Shown: positions 18,424 through 27,351, numbered from the stretch's first letter. The stretch: DNA of 64,000 nucleotides from Arsukibacterium ikkense (GCF_000987775.1 NZ_LAHO01000004.1:124001-188000), one strand, 5' to 3'. The notes: generated by a model from the sequence alone, not told the origin. A program made the numbers and translations.

Positions 18424-19014
18424 ATGCAAAAATCTCTTTGGCAGGCATTAACGATTGTCAGTTTAACGGTTATTACCGGTTGCAGTCAGTCTATTTCTGA
18501 TTATAAACAATTAACACCGGCACTGGCACTCGATCAGTTTTTTCTCGGCTCGGGCCGTGCCTATGGGGTGATGCATGACTGGCGGGGTAAACAAAGTGTG
18601 CGTTTTGTCGCCGATCTCTGTGGCGAGTGGCAGCAAGGTAACGGCGATTTATATGAGGTATTTTATTTTAGCGATGGCCGGGTAGAGCAGCGTCACTGGC
18701 AGTTAAGCCAAAATAATGCTGGCGAAGTGCGGGGCAGCGCCGGTGATGTGGTCGGTGAGGCAAAAGGACAACTTGCTGGTAATAGCCTGTACTGGCAGTA
18801 TGTGCTTCGGATCCCTTACGATGGTGACACACTGGATGTCACCGTTAAAGACTGGTTGCATCTGGTTGATGAACAGAACCTGATCAACCGAACCACTTTA
18901 CACAAATTTGGTTTTAAAGTTGCTGAACTGACGTTGTCCATTCAGCAACTTGACGCTACAGCAGATTGCAGTGTGTTAAAGCAGCAAGTTGCTGAGATTG
19001 CTGCAGCAAACTGA
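18424..19014 (+). CDS. DUF3833 family lipoprotein
   Basis: A 196-residue predicted lipoprotein: the lipobox VITGC places the lipidated cysteine near residue 20. The rest matches DUF3833: LDQFFLGSGRAYGVMHDW, LCGEWQQGNGDLYEVFYFSD and DWLHLVDEQNLINRTTL. The strand-rich body resembles a lipocalin-like barrel. Family members are common in marine gammaproteobacteria, often near flagellar or fatty-acid genes, and have no known function. Its stop abuts the end of the convergent DUF4136 gene. Confidence 0.85.
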   Translation: MQKSLWQALTIVSLTVITGCSQSISDYKQLTPALALDQFFLGSGRAYGVMHDWRGKQSVRFVADLCGEWQQGNGDLYEVFYFSDGRVEQRHWQLSQNNAGEVRGSAGDVVGEAKGQLAGNSLYWQYVLRIPYDGDTLDVTVKDWLHLVDEQNLINRTTLHKFGFKVAELTLSIQQLDATADCSVLKQQVAEIAAAN

Positions 19015-19608
19015 TTAACGTTGGGCTGGAAACTTCTCAAAAATAAGCGCCACGGTGCGCGCAGCGGCCTGGCGTGGTTGTTCTAAATCGCGCTGGGTCA
19101 GGCTGCCCTCTGCTATGCCTTCCCACACCAACTGCCGTTTAGCCACATCCACCAGATCAATATTAACGGTACCTACTTTGTAATGTACTGTGCTGACCTC
19201 GGTGTTATAAATCGGAAAACCGCCATAAACAATACCGCGCCGATAATGGTAATAACCATAATGGTAATGAGTGCTTGGTATACTGCGGGTTTCAGAGCGG
19301 TTGGCTACGTTTGAATTAAAATTAACCAATAGCTGTGGCGCAGTTTCATCATAGCGATAGCCTCTGGCGGTAAGTTCAGTACTAATAGCATCTTTAAAAT
19401 GCTGGGTGATTAAGGTGGTATACCCGGCCCGGTCTGTTGCCAGCTCGGAGACAAATGCAAAGGTCTGATACTGGCTAAAGTTAATATCTGCAGCTTGATC
19501 AGAGCGCACTTTCGGCCCACTGCTGCACGCTGCTAATGTTATGACAGCTAAAACAGCGGCCAACCATTTGTGGCGACTCAATACGGTTACTAGCTTAAGA
19601 TTTTTCAT
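19015..19608 (-). CDS. DUF4136 family lipoprotein
   Basis: A 197-residue predicted lipoprotein: the lipobox VITLAAC precedes SSGPKVRSDQ. The DUF4136 domain follows, with INFSQYQTFAFV, ISTELTARGYRYDETAPQLL and WEGIAEGSL. A Tyr/His-rich loop (HYHYGYYHYRRG) lies near residue 115. The start at 19608 has GGGGAG 6 bp upstream and gives the signal sequence; an upstream ATG at 19635 lacks support. Its function in the outer envelope is unknown. Confidence 0.87.
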   Translation of the reverse strand: MKNLKLVTVLSRHKWLAAVLAVITLAACSSGPKVRSDQAADINFSQYQTFAFVSELATDRAGYTTLITQHFKDAISTELTARGYRYDETAPQLLVNFNSNVANRSETRSIPSTHYHYGYYHYRRGIVYGGFPIYNTEVSTVHYKVGTVNIDLVDVAKRQLVWEGIAEGSLTQRDLEQPRQAAARTVALIFEKFPAQR

Positions 19609-19895
19609 TGGGACTCCCCGGTTACAAACTATCATTCAGACAGGTGAGATAGCATTAAGTTGCGCCTTACCAATAACAGTGTTACCAACAATTTAGTGAC
19701 TTTGTAATTCAAAATTGCCAATTCTGATATTTATTATGGCATGCTAAGTGTGATAAAACAGTTGCTGACTAAATACATATTAGCGTTAGCTATCAGTCTC
19801 AACTCATATTACACTTAATCGCAAAGTGCGACAGGGATCTCGGCACGCCGATGACAGTATGCAGCCGGGGCGGCTGTTTAATTCGAGACCAGAAC

Positions 19896-21134
19896 ATGAA
19901 TGCAGTGAAAAAGAATAATAATAACAGTGAGCAACAGCTTACTGCACAACTGGAACAACAGGCTCAGCAGCAGCTTGCTGCCAGCCTGGCTGACTTTGGT
20001 AAGCAGCTGATGAACAACCAACAACAGCTGTTGGAAGGTTACTCTGCCCAAATTCTGGCAAAATCACAAAGCCAGTGGCAACAAAGGTTGATTGAACAAG
20101 AGCAGGCATATCAAAAGCTTTTCAAAGACTGGCAACAAACAAAACAACAACTTGACTTAGCCGTGCCAGTCACCAGCACTGACAACCAGGAACTGGCTAA
20201 TTTACAACAAAAATCCAGTGACACCATTAAACAGATGGCGGCCCTGGCGGCAGAGCTGAAAAAAGCCCAGCAACATAATTCTGCACTGAGTGAGCGCGAA
20301 ATCAACCTGGAGCAGCAGCTTGCCGAGTTAAAACAAGAGCTGGGGCTGGAGCAGCACAAAACCAGCCACTTCGAACAAGCCTTAAAAGTGGCACAGAATA
20401 ATGCGGCTAATCCGGAAGAGCTGGCGCAATTGAACGCCGAGCTGGAGCAAGCCCGGGCCCAGACCCATGAAAGTAAGTTGGCACTGCAACAATTAAAAGC
20501 CAGCCAGCAGCAGCAGCAAGCTGAACAGCAACAAAGCGAACAACAGTTACTGGAACTTACCGCCAGCTATCAGGCTTTGCAGCAGCAAGCAGAAGAGCAG
20601 GTACAGGCTCAGCAAGATAAGTTACAGGCGTTGGCCAGAAGCCAGCAGCAGGTGGCTGATCTTGAGGCAAAGCTGGCTGAACGCGATCAGCAACTCAGTG
20701 AACAGCAGCAACAGCATGACGCACTGGAAAACCAGCTGGCTGAATTGCAGGAACACAGTGACACGCTGCAAACACAGATTGACCAATTCGAGCAACAGCA
20801 AAGCGAGTTAGCAAATAACAGCGCAGAGCTGGGCTCAGAGCTTACCCGGTTGCAAGCTGAGTTTGTTAATATTAATGAACAACTGAGCCAAAGCCAGAAC
20901 CGCAGTAAAAAACTGGAAGCGCAGTTAGAGCATGCAGTTAACCGGCAGCAGGCAGCGGAACAAAAGCAGCAGTATGAAGCCGATCAGAGCCGGGAAATGA
21001 TCCGTCAGCTGCGCTCGCAATTGGCAGAGCAAGATGAAGTGAACCAGCAGCATGTCAGCGAGCTGGAACAGAAAATTATGGAATACAAACTTAAGTTTGA
21101 ATACGCCCAGAAACAACTGGCCGTATCGGGTTAA
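19896..21134 (+). CDS. Glutamine-rich coiled-coil protein of unknown function
   Basis: A 412-residue protein that is almost entirely coiled coil from residue 10 to the end, with heptad-like runs such as ELEQARAQTHESKLALQQLK and about a quarter glutamine by eye. It has no signal peptide, membrane segment, enzyme motif or globular domain. CAA and CAG codons are mixed, so this is not a simple nucleotide repeat. The start at 19896 avoids a Cys-rich upstream extension from 19851. It lies 29 bp upstream of the YjaG homologue and probably forms an operon with it. A scaffold or chromosome/division-associated role is possible but unproven. Confidence 0.8.
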   Translation: MNAVKKNNNNSEQQLTAQLEQQAQQQLAASLADFGKQLMNNQQQLLEGYSAQILAKSQSQWQQRLIEQEQAYQKLFKDWQQTKQQLDLAVPVTSTDNQELANLQQKSSDTIKQMAALAAELKKAQQHNSALSEREINLEQQLAELKQELGLEQHKTSHFEQALKVAQNNAANPEELAQLNAELEQARAQTHESKLALQQLKASQQQQQAEQQQSEQQLLELTASYQALQQQAEEQVQAQQDKLQALARSQQQVADLEAKLAERDQQLSEQQQQHDALENQLAELQEHSDTLQTQIDQFEQQQSELANNSAELGSELTRLQAEFVNINEQLSQSQNRSKKLEAQLEHAVNRQQAAEQKQQYEADQSREMIRQLRSQLAEQDEVNQQHVSELEQKIMEYKLKFEYAQKQLAVSG

Positions 21135-21163
21135 CGCCAGGCATTAACCCCTGCAGGAGCGGT

Positions 21164-21769
21164 ATGAAACAAAAAGCAAACAACTTTCAGTTGATGCGTG
21201 AACTGGGGTTCTACCAACAGGCTGCCATTGCAGCCTGTTTGCTTGAACGGATGTTGCCAAATTATCAATTGTTTAGTGAAGTAAGTGAGTTTGGCGACGG
21301 TGCAGCACTGCGCCATATGCTGGATTTAAGCTGGGAATGGTTAACTGTGAAAAAAGCGAAAATTAACTTTCCGCGGCTGGCTGAAGAATTGGAACCGTTG
21401 ATCCCAGAAGTGAATCATTTTGACATGTTTGGCGTGTACCCGGCGGTAGATTGTGCGACTGCACTGGATGCGATGTTTAATGGCATTAGTCAGCAAGATA
21501 GCAGCGAGTTTATTAATGTCGCAAAAATATCGCAGGCCACAGTAGCCCGGTTGATTGAATATCAGGCAGAAAATGACGACATCACCAGTGAGAACGAGCT
21601 GAAAAAGTTGGTGCGGGATCATCCGCTAATGGCTTATGAAATGGATTGTCTGGCAGAACTGATTGAGCTGGTAAGTGCTATGCAGCAAATAGAACGTGCG
21701 CAAATGCTGCAGTTAAAAGCCTGGGTACAACAGCAAGGCCTGACGAATCTGGGAATGGAATTGGTTTAA
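21164..21769 (+). CDS. yjaG: YjaG family protein (DUF416)
   Basis: A 201-residue cytoplasmic helical protein with DUF416 signatures: RELGFYQQAAIAACLLERML, LRHMLDLSWEW, INFPRLAEELEPLIPEV and the conserved FGVYPAVDCATALDA. The length equals E. coli YjaG (about 196). The start is supported by GGAGCGG 4 bp upstream. In E. coli yjaG lies next to hupA, which is not in this window. The function is unknown. It shares a transcript with the coiled-coil gene and ends at a strong hairpin. Confidence 0.9.
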   Translation: MKQKANNFQLMRELGFYQQAAIAACLLERMLPNYQLFSEVSEFGDGAALRHMLDLSWEWLTVKKAKINFPRLAEELEPLIPEVNHFDMFGVYPAVDCATALDAMFNGISQQDSSEFINVAKISQATVARLIEYQAENDDITSENELKKLVRDHPLMAYEMDCLAELIELVSAMQQIERAQMLQLKAWVQQQGLTNLGMELV

Positions 21770-21802
21770 GTATAGTTCTATTGCCGTTTAACACTGAAAA
21801 GC

Positions 21803-21831
21803 AAAAGGCCTGCAATAATTGCAGGCCTTTT
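21803..21831. terminator. Bidirectional rho-independent terminator
   Basis: A 13-bp perfect stem (AAAAGGCCTGCAA / TTGCAGGCCTTTT) with a TAA loop lies between the convergent yjaG and PEP-CTERM genes. A and T runs on both sides let it serve both strands. Confidence 0.9.
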
Positions 21832-21859
21832 ATTATCAACAATGTTGATAATAGTAAGC

Positions 21860-22687
21860 TTAGCGTTTCAGTCTGCGACGCACGCCAGCTACTAACAGTA
21901 AACCTAAACCGAATAAAGCTAAACTCTGAGCTTCAGGCACGCTGGTTGGCGGTACCACAACGATTGCACCGTTACGGGCATTAAAGATATAGCGACCATC
22001 AAAACCGCTATTTAAACGGTTGCTGATTAACGCATTGCTGCCACCGTCTAAAAATGCACCATTAACGGCAGAGCCTGCCAGTTCAAAAAAGCTGCCAGCG
22101 GCGCCGGTACCGTTTGAAAAGCCAGCACGGGCTGAATCACCACCTAAACCGTTAGCATCGCTGTTGCTGGCGGTGCCGGCTTCCCATTGAATTTGGCTGT
22201 AATTAAAAATAATATCAAAATCACCAGCGTTCACATCAGAGCGATCTACCAGCAACAGCTGAAAGCTATTGCGATTAGTATGAGCTACATTACTAGAGAA
22301 ATAATCTACATTTAGCCAGTTGACGCCAAAGGCTAACATACCTTCAAATGAACCCACGCCGTAAGTCACCGGATCACCGGCATTGCGGGTATCTACATCG
22401 GCAAAGAATGGTGCAATAATTTGCTGGCCGGTCGAGGTCAGGTCAAACGGCGTATAAGTAGATAAAGCCGAGTCAAAAGTGACGTTGCCGTTGTTATTTA
22501 CAAATAACTGGCTGAATGTCAGGCCAAAAAAGTTAACATTAAAGCCAATATTTACCGCACCTGTTGAGCCGTCATCGTTTGGCGCAAGCGTTGCTGCGTT
22601 AAAACCGGGTTCAATGATACTGGCATTGCTGGCAAAGGCGGTGGTCAGCGTTAACAGAGCAGCCAGCGCAACATTCTTTATTTTCAT
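21860..22687 (-). CDS. PEP-CTERM protein with nidogen-like extracellular domain
   Basis: A 275-residue exported protein. The signal peptide is ALLTLTTAFASNA. The body resembles a NIDO (nidogen-like) domain: FGLTFSQLFVNNNGNVTFDS, IIAPFFADVDTRN, LLVDRSDVNAGDFDIIFNY and QIQWEAGTAS. The C-terminus is a clear PEP-CTERM signal: VPEAQSLALFGLGLLLVAG followed by VRRRLKR. It should be exported, processed by an exosortase and linked with exopolysaccharide. A consensus sigma-54 promoter lies about 50 bp upstream. It is probably a surface adhesion or matrix protein. Confidence 0.9.
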   Translation of the reverse strand: MKIKNVALAALLTLTTAFASNASIIEPGFNAATLAPNDDGSTGAVNIGFNVNFFGLTFSQLFVNNNGNVTFDSALSTYTPFDLTSTGQQIIAPFFADVDTRNAGDPVTYGVGSFEGMLAFGVNWLNVDYFSSNVAHTNRNSFQLLLVDRSDVNAGDFDIIFNYSQIQWEAGTASNSDANGLGGDSARAGFSNGTGAAGSFFELAGSAVNGAFLDGGSNALISNRLNSGFDGRYIFNARNGAIVVVPPTSVPEAQSLALFGLGLLLVAGVRRRLKR

Positions 22688-22737
22688 TATAGTTAAGTCC
22701 TTTTTTATACAGTAACGTTATTAAGTCATAAGTCTAT

Positions 22738-22755
22738 CAGCAAAAAATGTGCCAA
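22738..22755 (-). promoter_or_regulatory. Consensus sigma-54 promoter of the NIDO/PEP-CTERM gene
   Basis: Read on the minus strand from 22755: T-TGGCAC-ATTTT-TTGC-TG, an exact match to the RpoN consensus TGGCAC-N5-TTGC. The expected start site is near 22729, leaving a 40-bp leader before the ATG at 22687. RpoN with the PrsK/PrsR pair is known to drive PEP-CTERM genes, so position and consensus agree. Confidence 0.85.
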
Positions 22756-22823
22756 TGGCTTATCTTTTGATTTTATTGATTTAAATCTTATTTAGTTACT
22801 GTGTGTGTAAAAAAAACTGACGC

Positions 22824-23417
22824 CTATGCTGGCGCAGACCACAGTCTGTAAGCCAGTTGGCCGGCAATTTTTTCTTTTAACAGGCGCCAGTTGGCGGGGA
22901 TGTCGGTAATGGCCAGTTCCTTTTCCGTTTCAAGATAAATCAATGCGTTTGGGCTAAGCCAGCCATTAGCTGCCAGTAACTGACAACAGGGAATAGCCAG
23001 TTGCTGGCGAAAGGGCGGGTCAACCAGCACTATCTGATACTGCCGGGTTGCCGGCTGCGCCAGAAAGCGCAGACAATCGGCATTAATCACCTCTGCCTGG
23101 CTGACGTTTAAACTGCTCAGCAAGGCTTGTAACCTTTTGGCTTGCGCGGCGTCTTTTTCAATCAGGCTGGCGTAGCTGGCATAGCGGGATAACGCCTCAA
23201 AAGCTAAAGCTCCAGAGCCACTGAAGCAATCCAGTACGGTGCTGTCGGTGATATCATGCATCAGCCAGTTAAACAGGGTTTCTTTTACCCGGTCCGTGGT
23301 GGGGCGCAGGCCAATAATGTCGCTAACGGGGAGTTTTCTGCCACGCCATTGGCCGCTGATGATCCTGACAAAGCCTGGCTGGCCACGCTTATTGCCGGCG
23401 GTTTTCGGTTGTTTCAT
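22824..23417 (-). CDS. rsmD: 16S rRNA (guanine(966)-N(2))-methyltransferase
   Basis: SAM-dependent methyltransferase that modifies G966 of 16S rRNA in the 30S subunit. It has 197 residues. The opening VRIISGQWRGRKLPV and GLRPTTDRVKETLFNWL are typical of RsmD. The SAM-binding motif is LDCFSGSGALAFEALSR, and the catalytic D/NPPF-type motif is VLVDPPFRQ. It is divergent from ftsY with 81 bp between starts, the standard rsmD/ftsY arrangement. Confidence 0.95.
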   Translation of the reverse strand: MKQPKTAGNKRGQPGFVRIISGQWRGRKLPVSDIIGLRPTTDRVKETLFNWLMHDITDSTVLDCFSGSGALAFEALSRYASYASLIEKDAAQAKRLQALLSSLNVSQAEVINADCLRFLAQPATRQYQIVLVDPPFRQQLAIPCCQLLAANGWLSPNALIYLETEKELAITDIPANWRLLKEKIAGQLAYRLWSAPA

Positions 23418-23498
23418 CGTTTCCGTTTTGCCTGTCAGTTAAAGGTGATAGTATTAGCAGCAATTTTATCCTGAATAACGCCTTAGACACAAAAGCTT

Positions 23499-24683
23499 AT
23501 GACAAAACAGAAAAATCTTTTCTCCTGGCTTGGCCTGGGTAAAAAAACAACTGAGCCGGCTGAATCTGTATCTGATGCCGCTACACCGCCTGTTACGTCG
23601 GAAACTGATGCCGCAACCGGGCAGGCAACTGAAACCGCAACGGCGCCAGCGAGTGGGCAGCCAGAACAACAACCAGCCGCCACCCTGTCAGCCCCAGTTG
23701 CAGGTCAGCCTGCTGCGACAGAGGCTGCAGTTAAACCGTTGCCGGAGTCACCAGCTAAAAAAGCAGGATTTTTCAGCAGGTTAAGGTATGGGTTATCAAA
23801 AACCAGTCAGAACCTGGGGGATGGCCTGGCCGGTTTATTCAGTGGCAAAAAAATTGATGACGAGTTGTATGAAGAGCTGGAAACCCAGCTGCTGATGGCT
23901 GATGTGGGGATGGATACTACCCAGAAGCTGATAACGCAGCTGACGCAGCATGCTAATCGTAAAGCGTTAAAAGATGCCGATTTGTTGTTTAAACAGTTAC
24001 AGCAGGATATGGCAACTTTACTGGCCAGGGTAGAGCAACCGTTGATTGCCAGCAACCCAGCGGGGCCTTTTGTTATTCTGATGGTTGGGGTTAACGGTGT
24101 GGGTAAAACCACGACTATTGGCAAGATGGCCCAGCAATTCAGGCAGCAAGGTAAATCGGTGATGTTAGCTGCGGGTGATACGTTTCGAGCCGCGGCGGTT
24201 GAGCAATTGCAGGTTTGGGGTGAGCGCAATGCGATTCCAGTGATAGCTCAGCATACTGGCGCAGACAGTGCGTCGGTCATTTTTGATGCCTATCAGGCAG
24301 CAAAAGCCCGCAAAGTGGATATTCTGATTGCCGATACCGCAGGGCGGCTGCAAAACAAAGCGCATTTAATGGAAGAGCTGAAAAAGATTGTCAGGGTGCT
24401 ACAGAAAATTGATGGCGCAGCGCCGCATGAAGTGATGCTAACCCTGGATGCTGGCACCGGCCAGAACGCGCTAAGTCAGGCTAAGTTATTCAACGAAGCG
24501 GTGCCACTGACAGGGATAACCCTGACCAAACTGGATGGTACAGCCAAAGGTGGTGTTATTTTTGCCATCGCCAACCAGTTTACGGTACCTATCCGCTATA
24601 TTGGCGTCGGCGAGGCGATTGACGATTTACGCCAATTCAACAGCCAGGATTTTATTAAAGCCTTATTTAGTAAGGAACACTAA
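23499..24683 (+). CDS. ftsY: Signal recognition particle receptor FtsY
   Basis: SRP receptor GTPase that docks ribosome-nascent chain complexes to SecYEG. It has 394 residues. The first 90 residues are an Ala/Thr/Pro/Gln-rich acidic linker, followed by the N domain (ELYEELETQLLMADVG) and the G domain: GVNGVGKTTTIGKMA (G1), DTFRAAAVEQL, DTAGRLQNK (G3) and TKLDGTAKGG (G4). It heads the ftsY-ftsE-ftsX operon; ftsE starts 2 bp after its stop. Confidence 0.97.
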   Translation: MTKQKNLFSWLGLGKKTTEPAESVSDAATPPVTSETDAATGQATETATAPASGQPEQQPAATLSAPVAGQPAATEAAVKPLPESPAKKAGFFSRLRYGLSKTSQNLGDGLAGLFSGKKIDDELYEELETQLLMADVGMDTTQKLITQLTQHANRKALKDADLLFKQLQQDMATLLARVEQPLIASNPAGPFVILMVGVNGVGKTTTIGKMAQQFRQQGKSVMLAAGDTFRAAAVEQLQVWGERNAIPVIAQHTGADSASVIFDAYQAAKARKVDILIADTAGRLQNKAHLMEELKKIVRVLQKIDGAAPHEVMLTLDAGTGQNALSQAKLFNEAVPLTGITLTKLDGTAKGGVIFAIANQFTVPIRYIGVGEAIDDLRQFNSQDFIKALFSKEH

Positions 24684-24685
24684 CC

Positions 24686-25369
24686 ATGTTGCAGTTTGAT
24701 CAGGTCAGTAAAAGCTATCCGGGTGGTTTTGTGGCTCTGGATCGCATTAGTTTCCGGCTGGAAAAGGGCGAGATGGCGTTTCTTACCGGCCATTCCGGTG
24801 CGGGTAAAAGCACCCTGCTAAAACTGATTAGCCTGATTGAGCGTCCCAGTGCGGGCCGGGTACTGATTAATGACATTGAGCTCAGTCGGATCCGGCGCAG
24901 TCAGATCCCCTATGTTCGGCGCGATGTTGGCATTATCTTTCAGAACCACCGCCTGTTAATGAATCATACGGTGTTTGACAATGTTGCGTTACCGCTGGTG
25001 ATTGAAGGTTTCACCGGCAAAGAGATGGTGAAGCGAGTACATGCCGCGCTGGATAAAGTGGGCTTACTTGATAAAGTACGTTGCTTACCGGCAACCCTCT
25101 CTGGTGGTGAGCAGCAACGGGTGGGTATTGCCCGTGCGGTGGTAAATAAACCGCCGTTATTATTGGCCGATGAGCCTACCGGTAACCTGGACCCTGATTT
25201 ATCAAAAGATACCATGCGTGTTTTTGAAGCCTTTAATCAGGTTGGAGTGTCGGTACTGGTGGCAACGCACGACCTGGGGCTGGTAGCCAGAATGAAATAC
25301 CGGACACTGACACTGAAGCAAGGCCGGATGATTAACGATGGTTTGTTGCAATATCAGGAGCCGGTATGA
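24686..25369 (+). CDS. ftsE: Cell division ATP-binding protein FtsE
   Basis: ABC-type ATPase that, with FtsX, controls the EnvC-amidase system during septal peptidoglycan splitting. It has 227 residues. Walker A is [13 protein letters not shown], the signature [14 protein letters not shown], and Walker [13 protein letters not shown]. The start is 2 bp after ftsY and the end overlaps ftsX by 4 bp (ATGA). EnvC, its downstream partner, is encoded about 3 kb away at 28279-29442. Confidence 0.97.
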   Translation: MLQFDQVSKSYPGGFVALDRISFRLEKGEMAFLTGHSGAGKSTLLKLISLIERPSAGRVLINDIELSRIRRSQIPYVRRDVGIIFQNHRLLMNHTVFDNVALPLVIEGFTGKEMVKRVHAALDKVGLLDKVRCLPATLSGGEQQRVGIARAVVNKPPLLLADEPTGNLDPDLSKDTMRVFEAFNQVGVSVLVATHDLGLVARMKYRTLTLKQGRMINDGLLQYQEPV

Positions 25370-26346
25370 GTATTTTGTTTACCGGGCGGGCGACCGGTGC
25401 TGCCGCTAAAAAAATTAGCTTGCTACGCCGCTTTATCATGTTCTGGCTTAACCATGTTCGCCAGGCCATTGCCAGTCTTGGCGAACTGTGGCGCACGCCT
25501 TCCGCCTCTTTCTTAACCATAGCGGTACTGGGTGTCAGTTTAACCTTGCCGGCGACCTTACATTTGCTGGTGAAAAACATGCAGCAGATCAGCAGCAGTT
25601 TTACCCAGGCAGCCGAAATAAGCTTATATGTCCGGGATAATGTTCCGGCGAATCAGGTACAGAGTCTGGTAACCATTTTGCAGGCTGACCAGGATATCGC
25701 TCAGGTTATTTTTGTCAGTAAACAGCAGGCGATGGCTGAGTTCCAGCAAATATCCGGCTTTGGTGCGGCCCTTAATTATCTGGATACGAATCCTTTACCA
25801 GATCTGATCCGGGTGCTACCGAAAAACACCGCAGCTCAGGCAGCAGAGTCGCTGCTACAAAGACTGAGTAGCGAGCGGATAGTGGAGTTTGCCAAATTAG
25901 ATATCGACTGGTTAACCCGGCTTAATGCCATTGTCAGCATGTTACAACAGGCGGTGGCAATTATTGCGTTGCTGCTGTTAAGTGCGGTGTTGTTGATTAT
26001 TGGCAATACCATACGTTTATCTATCATGAATAAGAAAGACGAAATTGAAGTGATGAAGCTGGTCGGGGCAACCGATGCTTTTATTCAGCGACCTTTTTTG
26101 TATACCGGTGTTTGGTTTGGCATCTTTGGCGGCTTGTTAGCCTTTCTGGTAGTCGAGATGATGCTGTGGTGGTTGCAAAGCGCCATCAGCAATGTCACTG
26201 CCCTGTACCAAAGCGATTTTAGCTTGCAGGCCATGAGTTTCAGTGAATTTATTGGTCTATTGTTAATTGCGGTATTGCTGGGCCTGACAGGTTCTTACTT
26301 GTCAGTACGCCGACATATCAGCGCCATTGAGCCTACCGGCCCTTAA
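25366..26346 (+). CDS. ftsX: Cell division protein FtsX
   Basis: Integral membrane partner of FtsE, in the ABC3/MacB-permease class, that passes the ATPase signal to EnvC in the periplasm. It has 326 residues and four membrane segments: one at about 45-65, then a periplasmic loop (about 70-185), then three at the C-terminus. The segment SIMNKKDEIEVMKLVGATDAFIQRPFLY is the usual cytoplasmic FtsX motif. The 4-bp overlap with ftsE implies coupled translation. Confidence 0.95.
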   Translation: MSILFTGRATGAAAKKISLLRRFIMFWLNHVRQAIASLGELWRTPSASFLTIAVLGVSLTLPATLHLLVKNMQQISSSFTQAAEISLYVRDNVPANQVQSLVTILQADQDIAQVIFVSKQQAMAEFQQISGFGAALNYLDTNPLPDLIRVLPKNTAAQAAESLLQRLSSERIVEFAKLDIDWLTRLNAIVSMLQQAVAIIALLLLSAVLLIIGNTIRLSIMNKKDEIEVMKLVGATDAFIQRPFLYTGVWFGIFGGLLAFLVVEMMLWWLQSAISNVTALYQSDFSLQAMSFSEFIGLLLIAVLLGLTGSYLSVRRHISAIEPTGP

Positions 26347-26410
26347 TAACTATTAATTATTAAATCCTACTTTTTAGAATAACCGGATCTTAAAAATGAT
26401 TGATCGACAA

Positions 26411-26437
26411 TTAGCACTCTCTCGTAAAGAGTGCTAA
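26411..26437. promoter_or_regulatory. CIRCE operator (HrcA binding site) upstream of rpoH
   Basis: TTAGCACTC - nine bases - GAGTGCTAA, a perfect match to the CIRCE consensus including the 9-N9-9 spacing. HrcA binds CIRCE and represses groESL or dnaK operons in many bacteria; E. coli has neither HrcA nor CIRCE. Here it stands 36 bp before the rpoH ATG. No T-run follows the repeat, so it is not a terminator for ftsX. Confidence 0.9.
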
Positions 26438-26440
26438 TAT
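26411..26440 (+). promoter_or_regulatory. Candidate sigma-70 promoter of rpoH overlapping CIRCE
   Basis: TTAGCA (26411-26416) as -35 and TAATAT (26435-26440) as -10 are separated by 18 bp. Both hexamers fall on the CIRCE arms, so HrcA bound there would block RNA polymerase. The -35 match is 4 of 6, so this is tentative. Confidence 0.45.
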
Positions 26441-26473
26441 GGTCTCATTCGATTGAAACAGGATTGGCAAATT

Positions 26474-27334
26474 ATGACAACTAAAGCAGACAAAGCAGAG
26501 TTTATGCCGCTTACCGTCGCAGCCAGCGGCAGCCTTGAGGCCTATACTCATGCTGTTAGCACCATCCCGATGTTAACTGCTGAGCAGGAGCGCAGCCTGG
26601 CTGAGCGGTTGCAGCAAGATGGCGACCTGACCGCTGCCCGGCAGTTAATTATGTCGCATTTACGCTTTGTAGTGCATATTGCCCGCAGCTACTCTGGCTA
26701 TGGCCTGCCAATAAGCGATCTGGTGCAGGAAGGTAATATCGGCTTGATGAAAGCGGTTAAGCGCTTTGACCCGACAGTCGGCGTGCGTTTAGTGTCTTTT
26801 GCCGTGCATTGGATTAAAGCTGAAATTCACGAGTACGTGCTGAAAAACTGGCGTATTGTGAAAATTGCCACCACTAAAGCGCAACGCAAGTTATTCTTTA
26901 ATCTACGTAAAGCCAAAAAGCATCTGGGCTGGTTTAACCAGGACGAAGTTAAGCATGTGGCTGAATCTTTAGGTGTGGCCGAGCATGAAGTGCGGGAAAT
27001 GGAATCCCGGATGAGCAATTATGATATGCCTTTTGATGCCCCGGATGAAGATGACGATGCCGCTTTCACCGCGCCGGTATATTACCTGCAGGACAAGGCG
27101 TCTGATCTGGCGATTCAGGTTGAGGATGAACAATGGGATACGGCAGCAGCCGACCGACTGCAAGCTGCTATGCGTACTCTGGATGATCGCAGCCAGGATA
27201 TCGTGCGTGCGCGCTGGCTGGACAATAACAAGTTAACCTTGCAGGAGTTGGCCGACCGTTATCAGGTATCGGCTGAGAGAGTCAGGCAGCTTGAAAAAAA
27301 TGCCATGAAGAAACTGCACTCTGCCCTGAGTTAA
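26474..27334 (+). CDS. rpoH: RNA polymerase heat-shock sigma factor RpoH (sigma-32)
   Basis: Directs transcription of heat-shock genes such as chaperones and proteases. It has 286 residues, close to E. coli (284). Region 2 contains [20 protein letters not shown]; the RpoH box follows as [18 protein letters not shown]; region 4 ends with [20 protein letters not shown]. The ATG at 26474 is used; an upstream TTG at 26453 has no support. It follows ftsX by 127 bp, the conserved ftsYEX-rpoH order. The leader carries a CIRCE operator. RpoH is normally controlled by mRNA structure and DnaK/FtsH; HrcA control would add a layer. Confidence 0.97.
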   Translation: MTTKADKAEFMPLTVAASGSLEAYTHAVSTIPMLTAEQERSLAERLQQDGDLTAARQLIMSHLRFVVHIARSYSGYGLPISDLVQEGNIGLMKAVKRFDPTVGVRLVSFAVHWIKAEIHEYVLKNWRIVKIATTKAQRKLFFNLRKAKKHLGWFNQDEVKHVAESLGVAEHEVREMESRMSNYDMPFDAPDEDDDAAFTAPVYYLQDKASDLAIQVEDEQWDTAAADRLQAAMRTLDDRSQDIVRARWLDNNKLTLQELADRYQVSAERVRQLEKNAMKKLHSALS

Positions 27335-27351
27335 TGTGTTAAGCCGAAATG

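Noticed and set aside
20460..21120. CAG/CAA-rich stretch as a nucleotide repeat or expansion
   Set aside because: Codons are mixed and the protein keeps heptad patterns, so it is coding sequence for a coiled coil, not a tandem repeat.
26411..26437. Inverted repeat read as an ftsX terminator
   Set aside because: There is no T-run after it, and both arms and spacer match CIRCE exactly.
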